Under the pieces are notes generated by a model that saw only the letters and a program-made list of their open reading frames with translations, was not told where the DNA came from and did no database searches. The position numbers were made by a program, and so were the translations under genes. Shown here piece by piece: positions 33,710-43,900 of a stretch of DNA of 64,000 bases; the first letter of the stretch is position 1; every line of letters begins with the position of its first letter. This DNA comes from Candidatus Saccharibacteria bacterium (lineage in GTDB: Bacteria; Patescibacteriota; Saccharimonadia; Saccharimonadales; Saccharimonadaceae), in contig JAEUQU010000002.1 in assembly GCA_016789455.1 (NCBI GenBank), positions 372,001 through 436,000 of the forward strand, given 5' to 3'.

Positions 33710-35023
33710 ATGAAATATACTGTAGACCACCTCACACCCACCCGCGTCAAGATTGCGATTTCGCTTGATGCCGACGACCTGGCCAACGTCCGCCAGCTTA
33801 CACTTGCCAAATTGGCAAAATCTATAAAGGTACCCGGCTTCCGCAAGGGCAAGGTACCAGCCGCCGTGGCTGCCCGCCAACTCGACCCGGCTGCCGTTGA
33901 CGCCCAGATGGCTGAAGATGCCGCCAATGTCTTCGTCATTGAAGCGTTTAATAAGGAAGCACTGCAGCCGCTGGAGCGCCCGGCCGTCGATGTTACCGCT
34001 TTTGAGCCGGCCGAGAAGCTGGAGCTGACCGCCGAGGCTGATGTTTTGCCTGCCATCAAGCTTGGCGAATACAAGGGGCTCAAGGTAAAGAAAGAGGTCA
34101 AGAAGATCACCGACAAGGAAATTGACGAAGTCGTTGAGAACCTGCGCCGCGGCAGCGCCAAGAAGGAAGCCGTCGAGCGCGAGGCTCGGAACGGTGACGA
34201 GGTGGTTATCGACTTTGAGGGCCGTAATGAAAAGGGTGAGCTGGTACCTGGTGCCGCTGGCAAGCAGTATCCGCTGACCTTGGGCTCTGATTCGTTCATC
34301 CCCGGCTTTGAGGCCGGGCTGACCGGCAAGAAGGCCGGTGAGGAGTATGAACTGCCCTTGACGTTCCCTAAGGACTACCATCAGGCCAGCCTGGCCGGTG
34401 CCAAGGTAACGTTCACTGGTAAGGTGGAAACAGTTAACGAGATCAAGCTGCCAGAGCTGAACGATGAGTTCGCCGCCCAGCACGGCGAGTTCAGCAACCT
34501 GGACGAGCTGAAGCAGGACATCCGCCACGAGCTGGAAGCCCGCGCCAACCAGGCTGCCCTAGAGAATTACAAGAACGACCTGCTGGAAGCCCTGCTCAAG
34601 AAGAGCGAAGCCCCGGCTCCTGAAGTGTTGGTAGCCGACCAGCTCACCAGCCTCAAGCGCGACATGTTCCAGAACCTGCAGTACCGTGGCCTGACCTACG
34701 ACGCCTTCCTGGAAGAGCAGGGCACGACGGCTGAGGAATATGAGGCCAAAGAGCTGCGTCCGGCTGCCGAGAAACGTGTGCAGATAGGCCTGCTGCTGTC
34801 TGAGCTGAGCCGCGCCGAGAACATCGAGGTCAGCCAGGGCGAACTCAACGCCCAGCTGAAGCAGCTGGTCCAGCAGTATCCGCACATGCGCCAGCAGCTG
34901 GACACGCCTGAAGCCCGCCGTGACATCGCCAACCGCGCCCTGACCGACAAGACGCTTGACCGCCTGGTTGAGCTGAACGACGCGCCGGCGAAATCCGGCA
35001 AAGTCCTCAAATCCAGCCAGTAG
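33710..35023 (+). CDS. tig: Trigger factor
   Basis: A 437-residue ribosome-associated chaperone and prolyl isomerase. The ribosome-docking signature GFRKGKVPAAV lies near 42, the FKBP-type PPIase domain spans about 150-245 (VVIDFEGRNEKGE, GSDSFIPGFE), and a helical C-terminal substrate cradle follows. ATG 33710 is chosen because an open extension to 33668 would contain the -10 box. It lies directly upstream of clpP, the same order as in many bacteria, but clpP has its own CIRCE promoter. Confidence 0.95.
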   Translation: MKYTVDHLTPTRVKIAISLDADDLANVRQLTLAKLAKSIKVPGFRKGKVPAAVAARQLDPAAVDAQMAEDAANVFVIEAFNKEALQPLERPAVDVTAFEPAEKLELTAEADVLPAIKLGEYKGLKVKKEVKKITDKEIDEVVENLRRGSAKKEAVEREARNGDEVVIDFEGRNEKGELVPGAAGKQYPLTLGSDSFIPGFEAGLTGKKAGEEYELPLTFPKDYHQASLAGAKVTFTGKVETVNEIKLPELNDEFAAQHGEFSNLDELKQDIRHELEARANQAALENYKNDLLEALLKKSEAPAPEVLVADQLTSLKRDMFQNLQYRGLTYDAFLEEQGTTAEEYEAKELRPAAEKRVQIGLLLSELSRAENIEVSQGELNAQLKQLVQQYPHMRQQLDTPEARRDIANRALTDKTLDRLVELNDAPAKSGKVLKSSQ

Positions 35024-35043
35024 CGCTCGAATGTAGTAGAAAA

Positions 35044-35070
35044 TTAGCACTCGCTTGCATAGAGTGCTAA
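35044..35070 (+). promoter_or_regulatory. CIRCE operator upstream of clpP
   Basis: Second perfect TTAGCACTC - 9 bases - GAGTGCTAA, again with the -35 box inside the spacer. Same geometry as at clpC. Confidence 0.95.
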
Positions 35071-35083
35071 TTTTCGTTATGCT
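35055..35083 (+). promoter_or_regulatory. clpP promoter, leaderless
   Basis: TTGCAT (35055-35060), 17-base spacer, TATGCT (35078-35083). The -10 box ends 7 bases before the ATG at 35091. Confidence 0.85.
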
Positions 35084-35090
35084 GGAATGT

Positions 35091-35687
35091 ATGAACAAGC
35101 CATCCAATTACTTAGTCCCCACAGTGATCGAGAGTACGCGCGGCGGCGAGCGGGCATACGACATTTATAGCCGGCTGCTCAAGGAGCGCATCGTCTTCCT
35201 GGGCGAAGAGGTCAATGAACACACCTCCAACCTGGTGGTAGCCCAACTGCTGCACCTGGCCTACGAAGACCCTAACAAAGATATTTCCTTGTACATCAAT
35301 AGTCCTGGCGGCGGTATTTACGACGGACTGGCCATTTATGACACCATGCAGTTTATCAAGCCGAATGTGGCGACGTATGGCATCGGCCTGCAGGCTAGCA
35401 TGGGCGCATTTTTGCTGAGCTCCGGCACTAAAGGCAAGCGTTATTTACTGCCGCACGCCACCACCATGATTCACCAGCCCCGCAGCGGTTCCCGCGGAGT
35501 GGTCACCGATATGGAGATCACGCTGAAGGAAACGGTCCGGCTCAAGGAACGCCTCTCGGAAATCATGGCCGACAACACCGGTCAGAAAATTGACAAGATC
35601 CGTGCCGACATGGAGCGCGATTATTGGATGAACGCCGAGGAGGCCGTGGCGTACGGGTTGGCCGACAAGGTAGTCAAGAAATCGTAA
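35091..35687 (+). CDS. clpP: ATP-dependent Clp protease proteolytic subunit ClpP
   Basis: A 198-residue serine protease that forms the barrel fed by ClpC. The active-site Ser lies in [12 protein letters not shown], the His in ATTMIHQP and the Asp in ERDYWM, in normal order. ATG 35091 is chosen from the promoter position; starting at 35055 would place the -35 box in the coding sequence. Regulated by HrcA through the CIRCE operator. The stop overlaps the next start (TAATG). Confidence 0.96.
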   Translation: MNKPSNYLVPTVIESTRGGERAYDIYSRLLKERIVFLGEEVNEHTSNLVVAQLLHLAYEDPNKDISLYINSPGGGIYDGLAIYDTMQFIKPNVATYGIGLQASMGAFLLSSGTKGKRYLLPHATTMIHQPRSGSRGVVTDMEITLKETVRLKERLSEIMADNTGQKIDKIRADMERDYWMNAEEAVAYGLADKVVKKS

Positions 35688-36358
35688 TGGCGGGTCCTGA
35701 GAGAAGTGAAGGCGGGGTAGAGCTCGTTCCGTTTGATTTTTACCGGCCAGACCAACTGGGCGAGGTGCTCTCGGCCATGGTGCACCGCAATACCGACGCA
35801 CTGACGCCGCACTATCCGGGTGTGGTCGAGCGGTACTGGGGAGAACCACAGGCGGCGGCTTCGGTGGAGCGGGCGATTGCCCGGGCTGCCACTGAAGCTT
35901 GCGGCTATTACGCCGTACGGCTGGACGGCCAGGAGGCGGGTGTCGCATCGTTCCAGCAGGGCAGTGTACCGCATCCGCGGGTAGCACGGGTGGCGCGTTT
36001 CTTGCCAGGTTCTCTGACGCCGAACGTGGTCGAAGGGCCGAACGTCGCCTACTGGCTGGATGATGAGCGCAACCAGGAACGGTTCTCGACAGATGAACTG
36101 CGTGCGTTCGGGGCTCAGACACTGAGCCTGCTTGCCCTGGAGGCTGCCAGTAGTCCGCGTACCGATGGTTATCTGTGGACCGTCGAGCGGCCTGATAATA
36201 CCGAGGCCATCGCCGTCGTTGAGGCTTCGACCGACCCGGCCTTCCATATGGTTGGCGAGGAGCGGCCATGGCTGGTAGGCGACGGAGTGGTGGTGCCGCG
36301 GCGGCTGTATGTGGGTAACGAGACCGTTGAGAAAATACGCGAATCTGCAGCGGCTTAG
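35687..36358 (+). CDS. Unknown protein, possibly GNAT-like
   Basis: A 223-residue soluble protein whose ATG overlaps the clpP stop, so it is co-translated with clpP. ELVPFDFYRPDQLGEVLSAM at the start and a YYAVRLDGQEAGVASF strand pair near 80 recall divergent GNAT acetyltransferases, but no clear acetyl-CoA loop is visible. Codon use is similar to the GC-rich solo genes. Function not assigned. Confidence 0.6.
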   Translation: MAGPERSEGGVELVPFDFYRPDQLGEVLSAMVHRNTDALTPHYPGVVERYWGEPQAAASVERAIARAATEACGYYAVRLDGQEAGVASFQQGSVPHPRVARVARFLPGSLTPNVVEGPNVAYWLDDERNQERFSTDELRAFGAQTLSLLALEAASSPRTDGYLWTVERPDNTEAIAVVEASTDPAFHMVGEERPWLVGDGVVVPRRLYVGNETVEKIRESAAA

Positions 36359-36378
36359 CTTTTTGAGCTATTCAGTAC

Positions 36379-36603
36379 TTAGCGTGCGTTGAGAAGTAAT
36401 GACCCAACTGCTGCGACGGGTGCCACTGCGATTACTACGGCGATATAAAGAATGAGTAACACCTTGGACAGGCGTACCGTTAGCTCATACGTTTCGGTAT
36501 CCAGCTTGATTTTCTTAAGTACTTTAGGAAGTAGCCAGACGACAATTGTGCCACTAGCGATTAGTAATAGGCGTGTTGCTAAGTCGAATGTGAACTGAGA
36601 CAT
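36379..36603 (-). CDS. Small two-helix membrane protein (family D)
   Basis: A 74-residue protein with hydrophobic segments at about 8-25 and 46-70 and the loop WLLPKVLKKIKLD, the L-P-plus-basic motif of this local family. AAAAGGAA lies 7 bases before the ATG. It sits downstream of the disrupted DUF2690 copy 3, beyond a hairpin, with a second 8-bp inverted repeat (36619-36626 / 36642-36649) in the gap, which could be an additional regulatory element. Function unknown. Confidence 0.7.
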   Translation of the reverse strand: MSQFTFDLATRLLLIASGTIVVWLLPKVLKKIKLDTETYELTVRLSKVLLILYIAVVIAVAPVAAVGSLLLNAR

Positions 36604-36671
36604 AAATAATTCCTTTTAAGCTGCGTATGATATTAAATGTAACGCAGCTGCTGTATTAATCATATACCTTT

Positions 36672-36700
36672 GTCCGGCCTCGCTTCACGCGAGGCCGGAC
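36672..36700 (-). promoter_or_regulatory. Intercistronic hairpin, cassette 3
   Basis: Perfect 12-bp stem (36672-36683 / 36689-36700) with a 5-base loop, 3 bases after the end of the DUF2690 reading frame. No T-run on either strand. Confidence 0.75.
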
Positions 36701-36703
36701 GAG

Positions 36704-37243
36704 TCAGTGTGAGTACGTCGTGGCGTAGAGAGTGATGTCACCTGCTTCCATGTATGCTCGAACAGCATGGTTGCGCGAGTAGATCATTGGTGTTGTGAAC
36801 GTCCCGGGTCCACCGCCGATCCAGCAGTTCATTTGCGAGTAACCCGTGTCCTGCTAAGCTCTTAGGCAAGGGCTCCAAAAGTTGCCGTGGTGTACGAGCT
36901 TTGCCCAGTTGGTGCCGCAACTCTCAGACCAACGCAGCGAGAGCTGGCCTACCCGGTCGCCTCCGTACGAGAAGCCGACGCCTTCGATTTCAGCGGTCAC
37001 TGATCTGGTGATGACGGGCACGGTCTCCAGCGTGATCGCGTCACGGTAGCAACCAGATGCAACGGGATCTTTCCCCGAGCAGTAGTCGCCATAGCATGTT
37101 GCCGCATTGGCAGCTGGCGCGCCGAGCATCCCCAAGAGCATCGTCAGTACTGCAGTCAGGCTCACTCTAGTTAGGTGTCGCGCAGCGGTGCGGGGGCGTT
37201 GAGTTGGTTCCTCGGAGCCATTCAACTTGTAGCTTCCTTTCAC
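36704..37243 (-). pseudogene. Disrupted DUF2690-type secreted protein, copy 3
   Basis: The N-terminal half is intact: signal peptide, CYGDYCSGKDPVASGC and a CGTNWAK block. The frame then meets TAG at 36854-36856, but the same frame continues afterwards with QDTGYSQMNCW and a TPMIYSRNHAVRAY end matching copies 1 and 2, stopping at TGA (36704-36706). So it is either a single amber mutation or a pair of compensating indels: between them another frame reads KARTPRQLLEP, resembling the NWARxRT of the paralogues. The start may be GTG 37243 or, with better AAAGGAAG spacing, TTG 37225. Suppressed readthrough is possible but unsupported. Confidence 0.75.
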
Positions 37244-37586
37244 TCGTAGTCACACTGACAATAGCAGTTTACAAATAGTTGCATGCTTAACAAATAGCCA
37301 TGCGTACATGTTGATAATGCCATTGTTGAGGAGTTACTTTCATGTTTCCGCAGAAGTCGGACGTAAGGGCTGGCAAAATCTCAATAATACTGTTGACAGT
37401 TTGCATTTTCTTCTAGACAATAGTATGCAAGAAGTAGTATAAGGTGGCGGCGAGTGCGTCTTGGGATACAACGGTTGATTGATGGGTGGCGCCATTGTCA
37501 TGTATCCTGGCGGGAGAGCCATCTAGTGATCTTCGGTTGCCAATTCCAACAACCAATCATAATCAATGACAAGGGGTGAACGCCTA
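37244..37586 (+). other. Intergenic region upstream of rpoB
   Basis: 343 bases between the divergent DUF2690 copy 3 and rpoB. AT-rich around 37250-37440. Holds the rpoB promoter candidates (37393-37421; also TAGTAT at 37436-37441). No RNA gene or repeat recognised; no long ribosomal-protein-type leader structure seen. Confidence 0.5.
37393..37421 (+). promoter_or_regulatory. rpoB promoter candidate
   Basis: TTGACA (37393-37398), 17-base spacer, GACAAT (37416-37421), giving a leader of about 160 bases. Confidence 0.6.
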
Positions 37587-40500
37587 ATGGCTAAGTCTGA
37601 TAAGACTCCCGTCGCACCTGCCGCAGGGACCGGCATGGGCGAACGGCGCTTTTTCACTGAGGCAGACAGTCTTCTGCCAATGCCAAACCTAATTGAGCAC
37701 CAGGTCCGTTCCTGGGAAGAGTTCGTCCGCGAGGGTCTGGGTGAGATCTTTGCCGAGATCAACCCGATCAAGGACTATACGGAGACCAAGCTGGAGCTGC
37801 GCTTCAAGCAGTACCACTTCGAAGATCCGAAGATGGGCGAGGCTGAAGCCCGCGACAATAACGTCAGCTACGAAGCGCCACTCAAGGCTACCGTCGAGCT
37901 GACCAACAAGGTGACCGGCGAGGTCAAGGAACAGGAAATCTACCTGGGCGACTACCCATGGATGACCGACCGCGGTACCTTCGTCATCAACGGCGCTGAG
38001 CGTGTTGTCGTCAACCAGCTGATCCGCTCGGCCGGTGTCTTCTTTACTGCCGACAACAACGGCAGCCGCAACCTGTACGGCGCCAAGCTGATTCCAGGCC
38101 GTGGTGCCTGGCTGGAGTTTGAGACGGCTTCCGCCGGTGCGCTCTACGTCAAGATTGACCGCCGCCGCAAGATTCCGGTTACCACCTTCCTGCGTGCCCT
38201 TGGCTACGCCTCTAACTCTGCTATCAAAGAACTGTTTAAAGACATTGACACCGGTGAGACCTCCTACATCGACGCCACCCTCGACAAGGACCCGACCAAG
38301 GGGAGCAATGAGGCTATGATCGAAGTCTACCGCCGCCTGCGTCCGGGTGACCTGGCCACCGTCGATAACGCCCGCAGTATGATCGAGCGGATGTTCTTTG
38401 ACTTCAAGCGTTTCGACCTGTCCCGCGTCGGCCGCTACAAGGTCAACCAGCGCCTCGGCGTGGACGTCGCCAACACGGTTGAGAACCGTGTCGTCCGCCT
38501 GGAGGACATCGTTGCCATCATCAGCGAGGTGATCCGCCTCAACAACACCCAGGAAGACGCTGACGACATTGACGCCCTGCACAACCGCCGCGTCAAGATG
38601 GTCGGCGAGCTGGTCGGCCGGCAGTTCCGCATCGGTATGCTGCGCATGGAGCGCAACGCCAAGGACCGCATGAGCATGAGCGACATCGAGACCGTCACCC
38701 CGGCCCAGCTCATCAATGCCCGTCCGGTCGTCGCCGCTGTCCGGGAATTCTTTGCCAGCTCGCAGCTGTCCCAGTTCATGGACCACACCAACCCGCTGTC
38801 TGAGCTGGCCCACAAGCGCCGTCTGAGCTCCATGGGTCCTGGTGGTCTGTCCCGTGAGCGCGCCGGCTTTGAGGTCCGTGACGTGCACCCGACACACTAC
38901 GGCCGCCTCTGTACTGTTGAGACGCCGGAAGGCGCCAACATCGGTCTGGTGCTGAACCTGGCCAGTCACGCCCGCGTTAACGAGTACGGCTTTATTGAGA
39001 CTCCATACCGTAAGGTAGTAGACGGTAAGGTGACCGACGAGGTCGTCTACTTGGACGCCTCGCAGGAAGCCCGCGAGATCATCGCCGAAGCCGGTAACCC
39101 GCTCAAGGCTGACGGCAGCTTCGCCAACGCCCGCGTCTCTGCCCGTAACCGCTTGCTGCCAGGCCAGGACAATGCCGCCGACATCACCTACATGGATGCC
39201 GGCCGCAGCCAGATCCTCGGCTCGACCGCAGCCCTGATCCCATTCATCGAAAAGAACCGCATCGACCGCTCCCTGACCGGCTCGAACATGCAGAAGCAGG
39301 CCGTGCCGCTGGTCAAGACGACCGCTCCGATCGTCGGTACCGGCATGGAAGGCACCGTCGCCCGTAACTCCGGCCAGCTGATTGTCGCCGAAGAAGACGG
39401 CGAAGTCGTCAAGGCTGAAGGCGCAGAAGTACAGGTCAAGTACGCCAAGGTCACCAAGAGCTACCACCCGGTCCACTTCCGCCGCAGTAATGAAGGCGAA
39501 AGCATCACGCAGAAAGTCGTCGTCACTCGTGGCCAGAAGGTCCGCGCCGGTGACGTACTGGTAGAAGGTATGAGCATGGCCGAAGGCGAGCTGGCCCTGG
39601 GCCGTGACCTGATGGTCGCCTTCATGCCTTGGGGCGGCTATAACATGGACGACTCCATCATCCTGAGTGAACGCCTTGTGCAGCAGGATGAGCTGACCAG
39701 CATCCATATCACCGACTTCATGGTTGAGGTCCGTGAGACCAAGCTGGGTCCGGAAATCGTCACCCGTGACATCCCGAACGTCAGCGAAGACAGCCTGCGC
39801 CACCTCGATGAAGACGGTATCGTCCGCATCGGTGCCGAGGTCAAGGCCGGTGACATCCTCGTCGGTAAGATTACCCCGAAGGGTGAGCAGGAACTGAGCT
39901 CAGAGGAGCGTCTGCTGCGCGCCATCTTCGGCGAAAAGGCCAAGGATGTCCGCGACACCTCTCAGCGCATGAGCAACGGTAAGCACGGCAAGGTCGTCGG
40001 CGTAAAAGTCTTCTCGCGTGAGAACGGCCATGAGCTGAAGGCTGGTGTCCTGATGCAGATCCAGATCTTCGTCGCCCAGATGCGCAAGATCTCCGTCGGT
40101 GACAAGCTGGCCGGCCGCCACGGTAACAAGGGTGTGGTCGCCCGTATCCTGCCAGTGGCTGACATGCCATTCATGGAAGACGGTACGCCGATCGACGTCA
40201 TCCTCAACCCGCTGGGTGTCCCTTCCCGTATGAACCTGGGCCAGCTGTTTGAGACCCACCTGGGTATGGCTGCCCGCGCCTTGGGCTACAAGGTTGCTAC
40301 GCCGCCATTCAACGGTGTGACCAAAGAGACCATCGTCGAAGAGCTCGTCAAAGCCGGCTTCCCGGAAGACGGCAAGATGCAGCTGATTGACGGCCGCACC
40401 GGTGAGCCGTTCCAGGAACGTACTGCCGTGGGCAACATGTACATCATCAAGCTGCACCACATGGTCGCCGACAAGATCCACGCCCGCTCTATCGGGCCGT

Positions 40501-40988
40501 ACACCATGGTCACCCAGCAGCCGCTCGGTGGTAAGGCACAGAATGGTGGCCAGCGCTTCGGTGAGATGGAGGTATGGGCACTTGAGGCCTATGGTGCCGC
40601 CACCACGCTGCAGGAAATGCTGACCATCAAGTCTGACGATGTCTACGGCCGCGCCAAGGCATACGAAGCCATCATCAAGAACGAACGCATCATGGGACCG
40701 AAGGTTCCGGAGAGCTTCAACGTCCTGGTGAAGGAACTTCAGGGTCTGGGCCTGCGCGTCGACCTGATTGAAGGCAGCCAGGACATCGATGCCGAAGAAG
40801 TACTTGCCAACTCGACGCTTGGCACCGGTGACGACACCGTGCTGGTCATCCCTGATGACGCCGCCAAGCCACTTGACGTGTCCGTTGCCGACGAGGCCGA
40901 TGAATTCGGTGACCTCGACCTGGGTGAGGGCATGACTATCCGTGATACTGAAGAAATTGAAGAAGAAATTAAGAAGGAGATTGCCTAA
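37587..40988 (+). CDS. rpoB: DNA-directed RNA polymerase subunit beta
   Basis: A 1133-residue beta subunit. It contains the rifampicin-region FFASSQLSQFMDHTNPLSEL near 390, the RERAGFEVRDVHPTHYGR stretch after it, GGYNMDDSIILSE near 690, RHGNKGV near 850 and the C-terminal QPLGGKAQNGGQRFGEMEVWALEAYGA near 980. ATG 37587 follows GGGGTGA and is preferred over the ATG at 37566. It overlaps rpoC by one base (TAATG). It is not preceded by ribosomal protein genes rplJ-rplL, which normally lie upstream. Confidence 0.97.
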   Translation: MAKSDKTPVAPAAGTGMGERRFFTEADSLLPMPNLIEHQVRSWEEFVREGLGEIFAEINPIKDYTETKLELRFKQYHFEDPKMGEAEARDNNVSYEAPLKATVELTNKVTGEVKEQEIYLGDYPWMTDRGTFVINGAERVVVNQLIRSAGVFFTADNNGSRNLYGAKLIPGRGAWLEFETASAGALYVKIDRRRKIPVTTFLRALGYASNSAIKELFKDIDTGETSYIDATLDKDPTKGSNEAMIEVYRRLRPGDLATVDNARSMIERMFFDFKRFDLSRVGRYKVNQRLGVDVANTVENRVVRLEDIVAIISEVIRLNNTQEDADDIDALHNRRVKMVGELVGRQFRIGMLRMERNAKDRMSMSDIETVTPAQLINARPVVAAVREFFASSQLSQFMDHTNPLSELAHKRRLSSMGPGGLSRERAGFEVRDVHPTHYGRLCTVETPEGANIGLVLNLASHARVNEYGFIETPYRKVVDGKVTDEVVYLDASQEAREIIAEAGNPLKADGSFANARVSARNRLLPGQDNAADITYMDAGRSQILGSTAALIPFIEKNRIDRSLTGSNMQKQAVPLVKTTAPIVGTGMEGTVARNSGQLIVAEEDGEVVKAEGAEVQVKYAKVTKSYHPVHFRRSNEGESITQKVVVTRGQKVRAGDVLVEGMSMAEGELALGRDLMVAFMPWGGYNMDDSIILSERLVQQDELTSIHITDFMVEVRETKLGPEIVTRDIPNVSEDSLRHLDEDGIVRIGAEVKAGDILVGKITPKGEQELSSEERLLRAIFGEKAKDVRDTSQRMSNGKHGKVVGVKVFSRENGHELKAGVLMQIQIFVAQMRKISVGDKLAGRHGNKGVVARILPVADMPFMEDGTPIDVILNPLGVPSRMNLGQLFETHLGMAARALGYKVATPPFNGVTKETIVEELVKAGFPEDGKMQLIDGRTGEPFQERTAVGNMYIIKLHHMVADKIHARSIGPYTMVTQQPLGGKAQNGGQRFGEMEVWALEAYGAATTLQEMLTIKSDDVYGRAKAYEAIIKNERIMGPKVPESFNVLVKELQGLGLRVDLIEGSQDIDAEEVLANSTLGTGDDTVLVIPDDAAKPLDVSVADEADEFGDLDLGEGMTIRDTEEIEEEIKKEIA

Positions 40989-43900
40989 TGGTACGTACTG
41001 GTACGACGACGAGTATCGCCGACTTTGACGCGGTACGCCTTGCAATCGCAAGCGACGAAGACATTCTCAACTGGAGTTATGGCGAGGTTACCAAGCCTGA
41101 GACCATCAACTACCGTACCCAGAAGCCAGAGCGCGACGGTCTGTTCTGTGAGCGTATCTTCGGGCCGACCAAGGACATCAACGCCAACGATGTCAAGCTG
41201 AAGGGCGTCCGTTCACGTGAAGCCGCCGTCGACAAGAGCGGTGAACTGGTTACCCGCAGCATCGTCCGCCGCGAACGTATGGGCCACATCCAGCTGGCCG
41301 CCCCTGTGGCACACATCTGGTTCATGCGCGGCACCCCAAGCGCCATGAGCTTGCTGCTTGGCGTGACGGTCCGCAATCTTGAGCGCGTCGCTTACTTTGC
41401 CAGCTACATCATCAAGACCGTGGAGACCGACAAGCGCGATCAGCTGCTCAGCGACGCTGAGGCCGAACTGGAAGCCGCCAAGGTCGCTATCAAGATCCGC
41501 TTTGAGAAGGCGGCCGACGAAGAAGGCGCCGATGTGAAGCAGCTTGCCAAGGACCAGACCCGCGAGCTGGAAGAAGTTGCTGAAACCTACGCCACGCGCC
41601 GCAACCAGCTGGAAAGCCTGGAGCGCGCCCGCCTGATCAGCGAGATTGAATACCGCGCCCTGCCGGAAGACTACCGCGACATCATCACCGTCGGCATGGG
41701 CGGCCAAGCCCTGCGTGAGCTGCTGCGCGAGATCAACCTCGACAGCCTGATTACCGAGCTGGCCGAAGAAGCCGAGGGTGCCAAGGGTCAGCGCAAGAAG
41801 AAGCTGATGAAGCGGCTGAAGGTGCTCGAAGGCATGCAGCGTGCCGGCATCAAGCCGGAGAGCCTGTGTATCAACGTCCTGCCAGTCATCCCACCGGACC
41901 TGCGTCCGATGGTCCAGCTGACCGGTGGCCGTTTTGCTACCTCCGACCTGAACGACCTGTACCGCCGTGTCATCAACCGCAACAACCGTCTGAAGAAGCT
42001 GATTGACCTCAACGCGCCGGAAGTTATCCGCCGCAACGAGATGCGCATGCTGCAGGAAGCCGTCGACGCCCTGATTGACAACAGCGCCGCCCGCAGCGGC
42101 CGTGCTGTCAGTGCTACCGGTGGCCGCCGCCGCCTGAAGAGCCTGAGCGACCTGCTCAAAGGTAAGCAGGGTCGGTTCCGCCAGAACCTGCTCGGTAAGC
42201 GTGTCGACTACTCGGGCCGTTCCGTCATTGTGGCCGGTCCGGAGCTGAAGATTCACGAGTGTGGCCTGCCGAAGATGATGGCTCTGGAGCTGTTCAAGCC
42301 ATTCGTCATTTCCATCCTGCTGGCTAACGAATACGCCCACAACATCCGCTCGGCCACCCGCCTGATTGAGTCCGGCGACAGCGTCGTCTGGGATGCCCTC
42401 GACGAAGCCATCCAGGGCAAGTATGTCCTGCTGAACCGTGCACCGTCACTGCACCGTCTGTCTATCCAGGCCTTCCAGCCCCGCCTGATCGAGGGTCGCG
42501 CCATCCAGCTGCACCCGCTGGTCTGTAAGGGCTTCAACGCCGACTTCGATGGTGACCAGATGGCCGTCCACCTGCCGCTGAGCGATGAAGCCCAGGCCGA
42601 AGCCGCCCAGCTGATGGCTGCCAGCAAGAACCTGCTGAAGCCGGCTGACGGTTCGCCGATGCTGAACATCGCCCAGGACATCGTGCTTGGTTGTTACTAT
42701 CTGACCTATAACAAGCCGGGTGTTTCCGACCGCGAAGCTGTCCGTTACTCCAGCGTCAACGAGGCACTTGCCGCCCTGGACCGCGGTGTCATCAAACTGC
42801 AGACCCCGATCATCGTCGAGGTCCGCGGCAAGCTGCGCACCACTACTATCGGCCGCGTTCTCTTCAATGAGCTGCTGCCGGACGACATGCCGTACGTCGA
42901 AGACGTCATGAGCAAGAAGCGTCTGAACAAAGTCTTCGGTACCGTCTTCAACCGCTACGGCCAGGAAGTTACGGCTGAGATCGCCGACGCCGTCAAGGCG
43001 CTTGGCTTCAAGCACGCCACCCAGGCTGCCATCTCGACCGGTATGACCGACTACTTCGAACTTGGCAACCTCGACGAACTGATGAAGGAAGGTGAGGACC
43101 GCGCGGTCAGCATTTCCCAGCAGTTCGACGAAGGTCTGATCTCCGACGACGAACGGTACCACCTGACCGTCAACAACTGGCGTGCCGTCGACAAGAAGAT
43201 CCTCGAAGCGCTGGAAGGTCACATCCAGAATGAGGACACCTCCGTCGCCATCATGGTTGACTCCGGTGCCCGTGGTGACATCGGTAACGTCAAGCTGGCA
43301 ACGACCATGATCGGCATCATGGTGGATGCCACCGGTAAGGAAATCGAGCTGCCAATCAAGTCGAGCTTCAAGAAGGGTCTGTCCCCGCTGGAAGCCTTCG
43401 TGGCCACCCGTGGTTCACGTAAGGGTCTGATTGACACCGCTCTGAAGACCGCCGACTCCGGCTACCTGACCCGCCGTCTGGTAGACGTGTCTCAGGACAT
43501 CTTCACCATCGACGAGCCAGCCGAAGACAGTGGCTTCGAGATCGCCCGCAGCGAAACCGAAGAGACCATGGTCGAGTTCGGCAACCGCCTGTTCGGCCGC
43601 TACGCCGCTAAGGATGTCCCCGGCCACATCAAGGCCGGTGAGCTGATCGACCGCGAAATCGCTGACGCCATCGAGGCCGACGAGAAGATCCAAAGCGTCA
43701 GCATTATGAGCGTCCTGACCTGCAGCAACCTGCGTGGTATCCCGATCAAGAGTTACGGTATCGACATGGCCACAGGCAAGCCGGTCCGCAACGCCGAGCC
43801 GGTCGGCGTCATCGCCGCCCAGTCGGTCGGTGAGCCTGGCACCCAGCTGACCCTGCGTACCTTCCACGCTTCCGGTGTGGCCGGTGACGACATTACCCAG

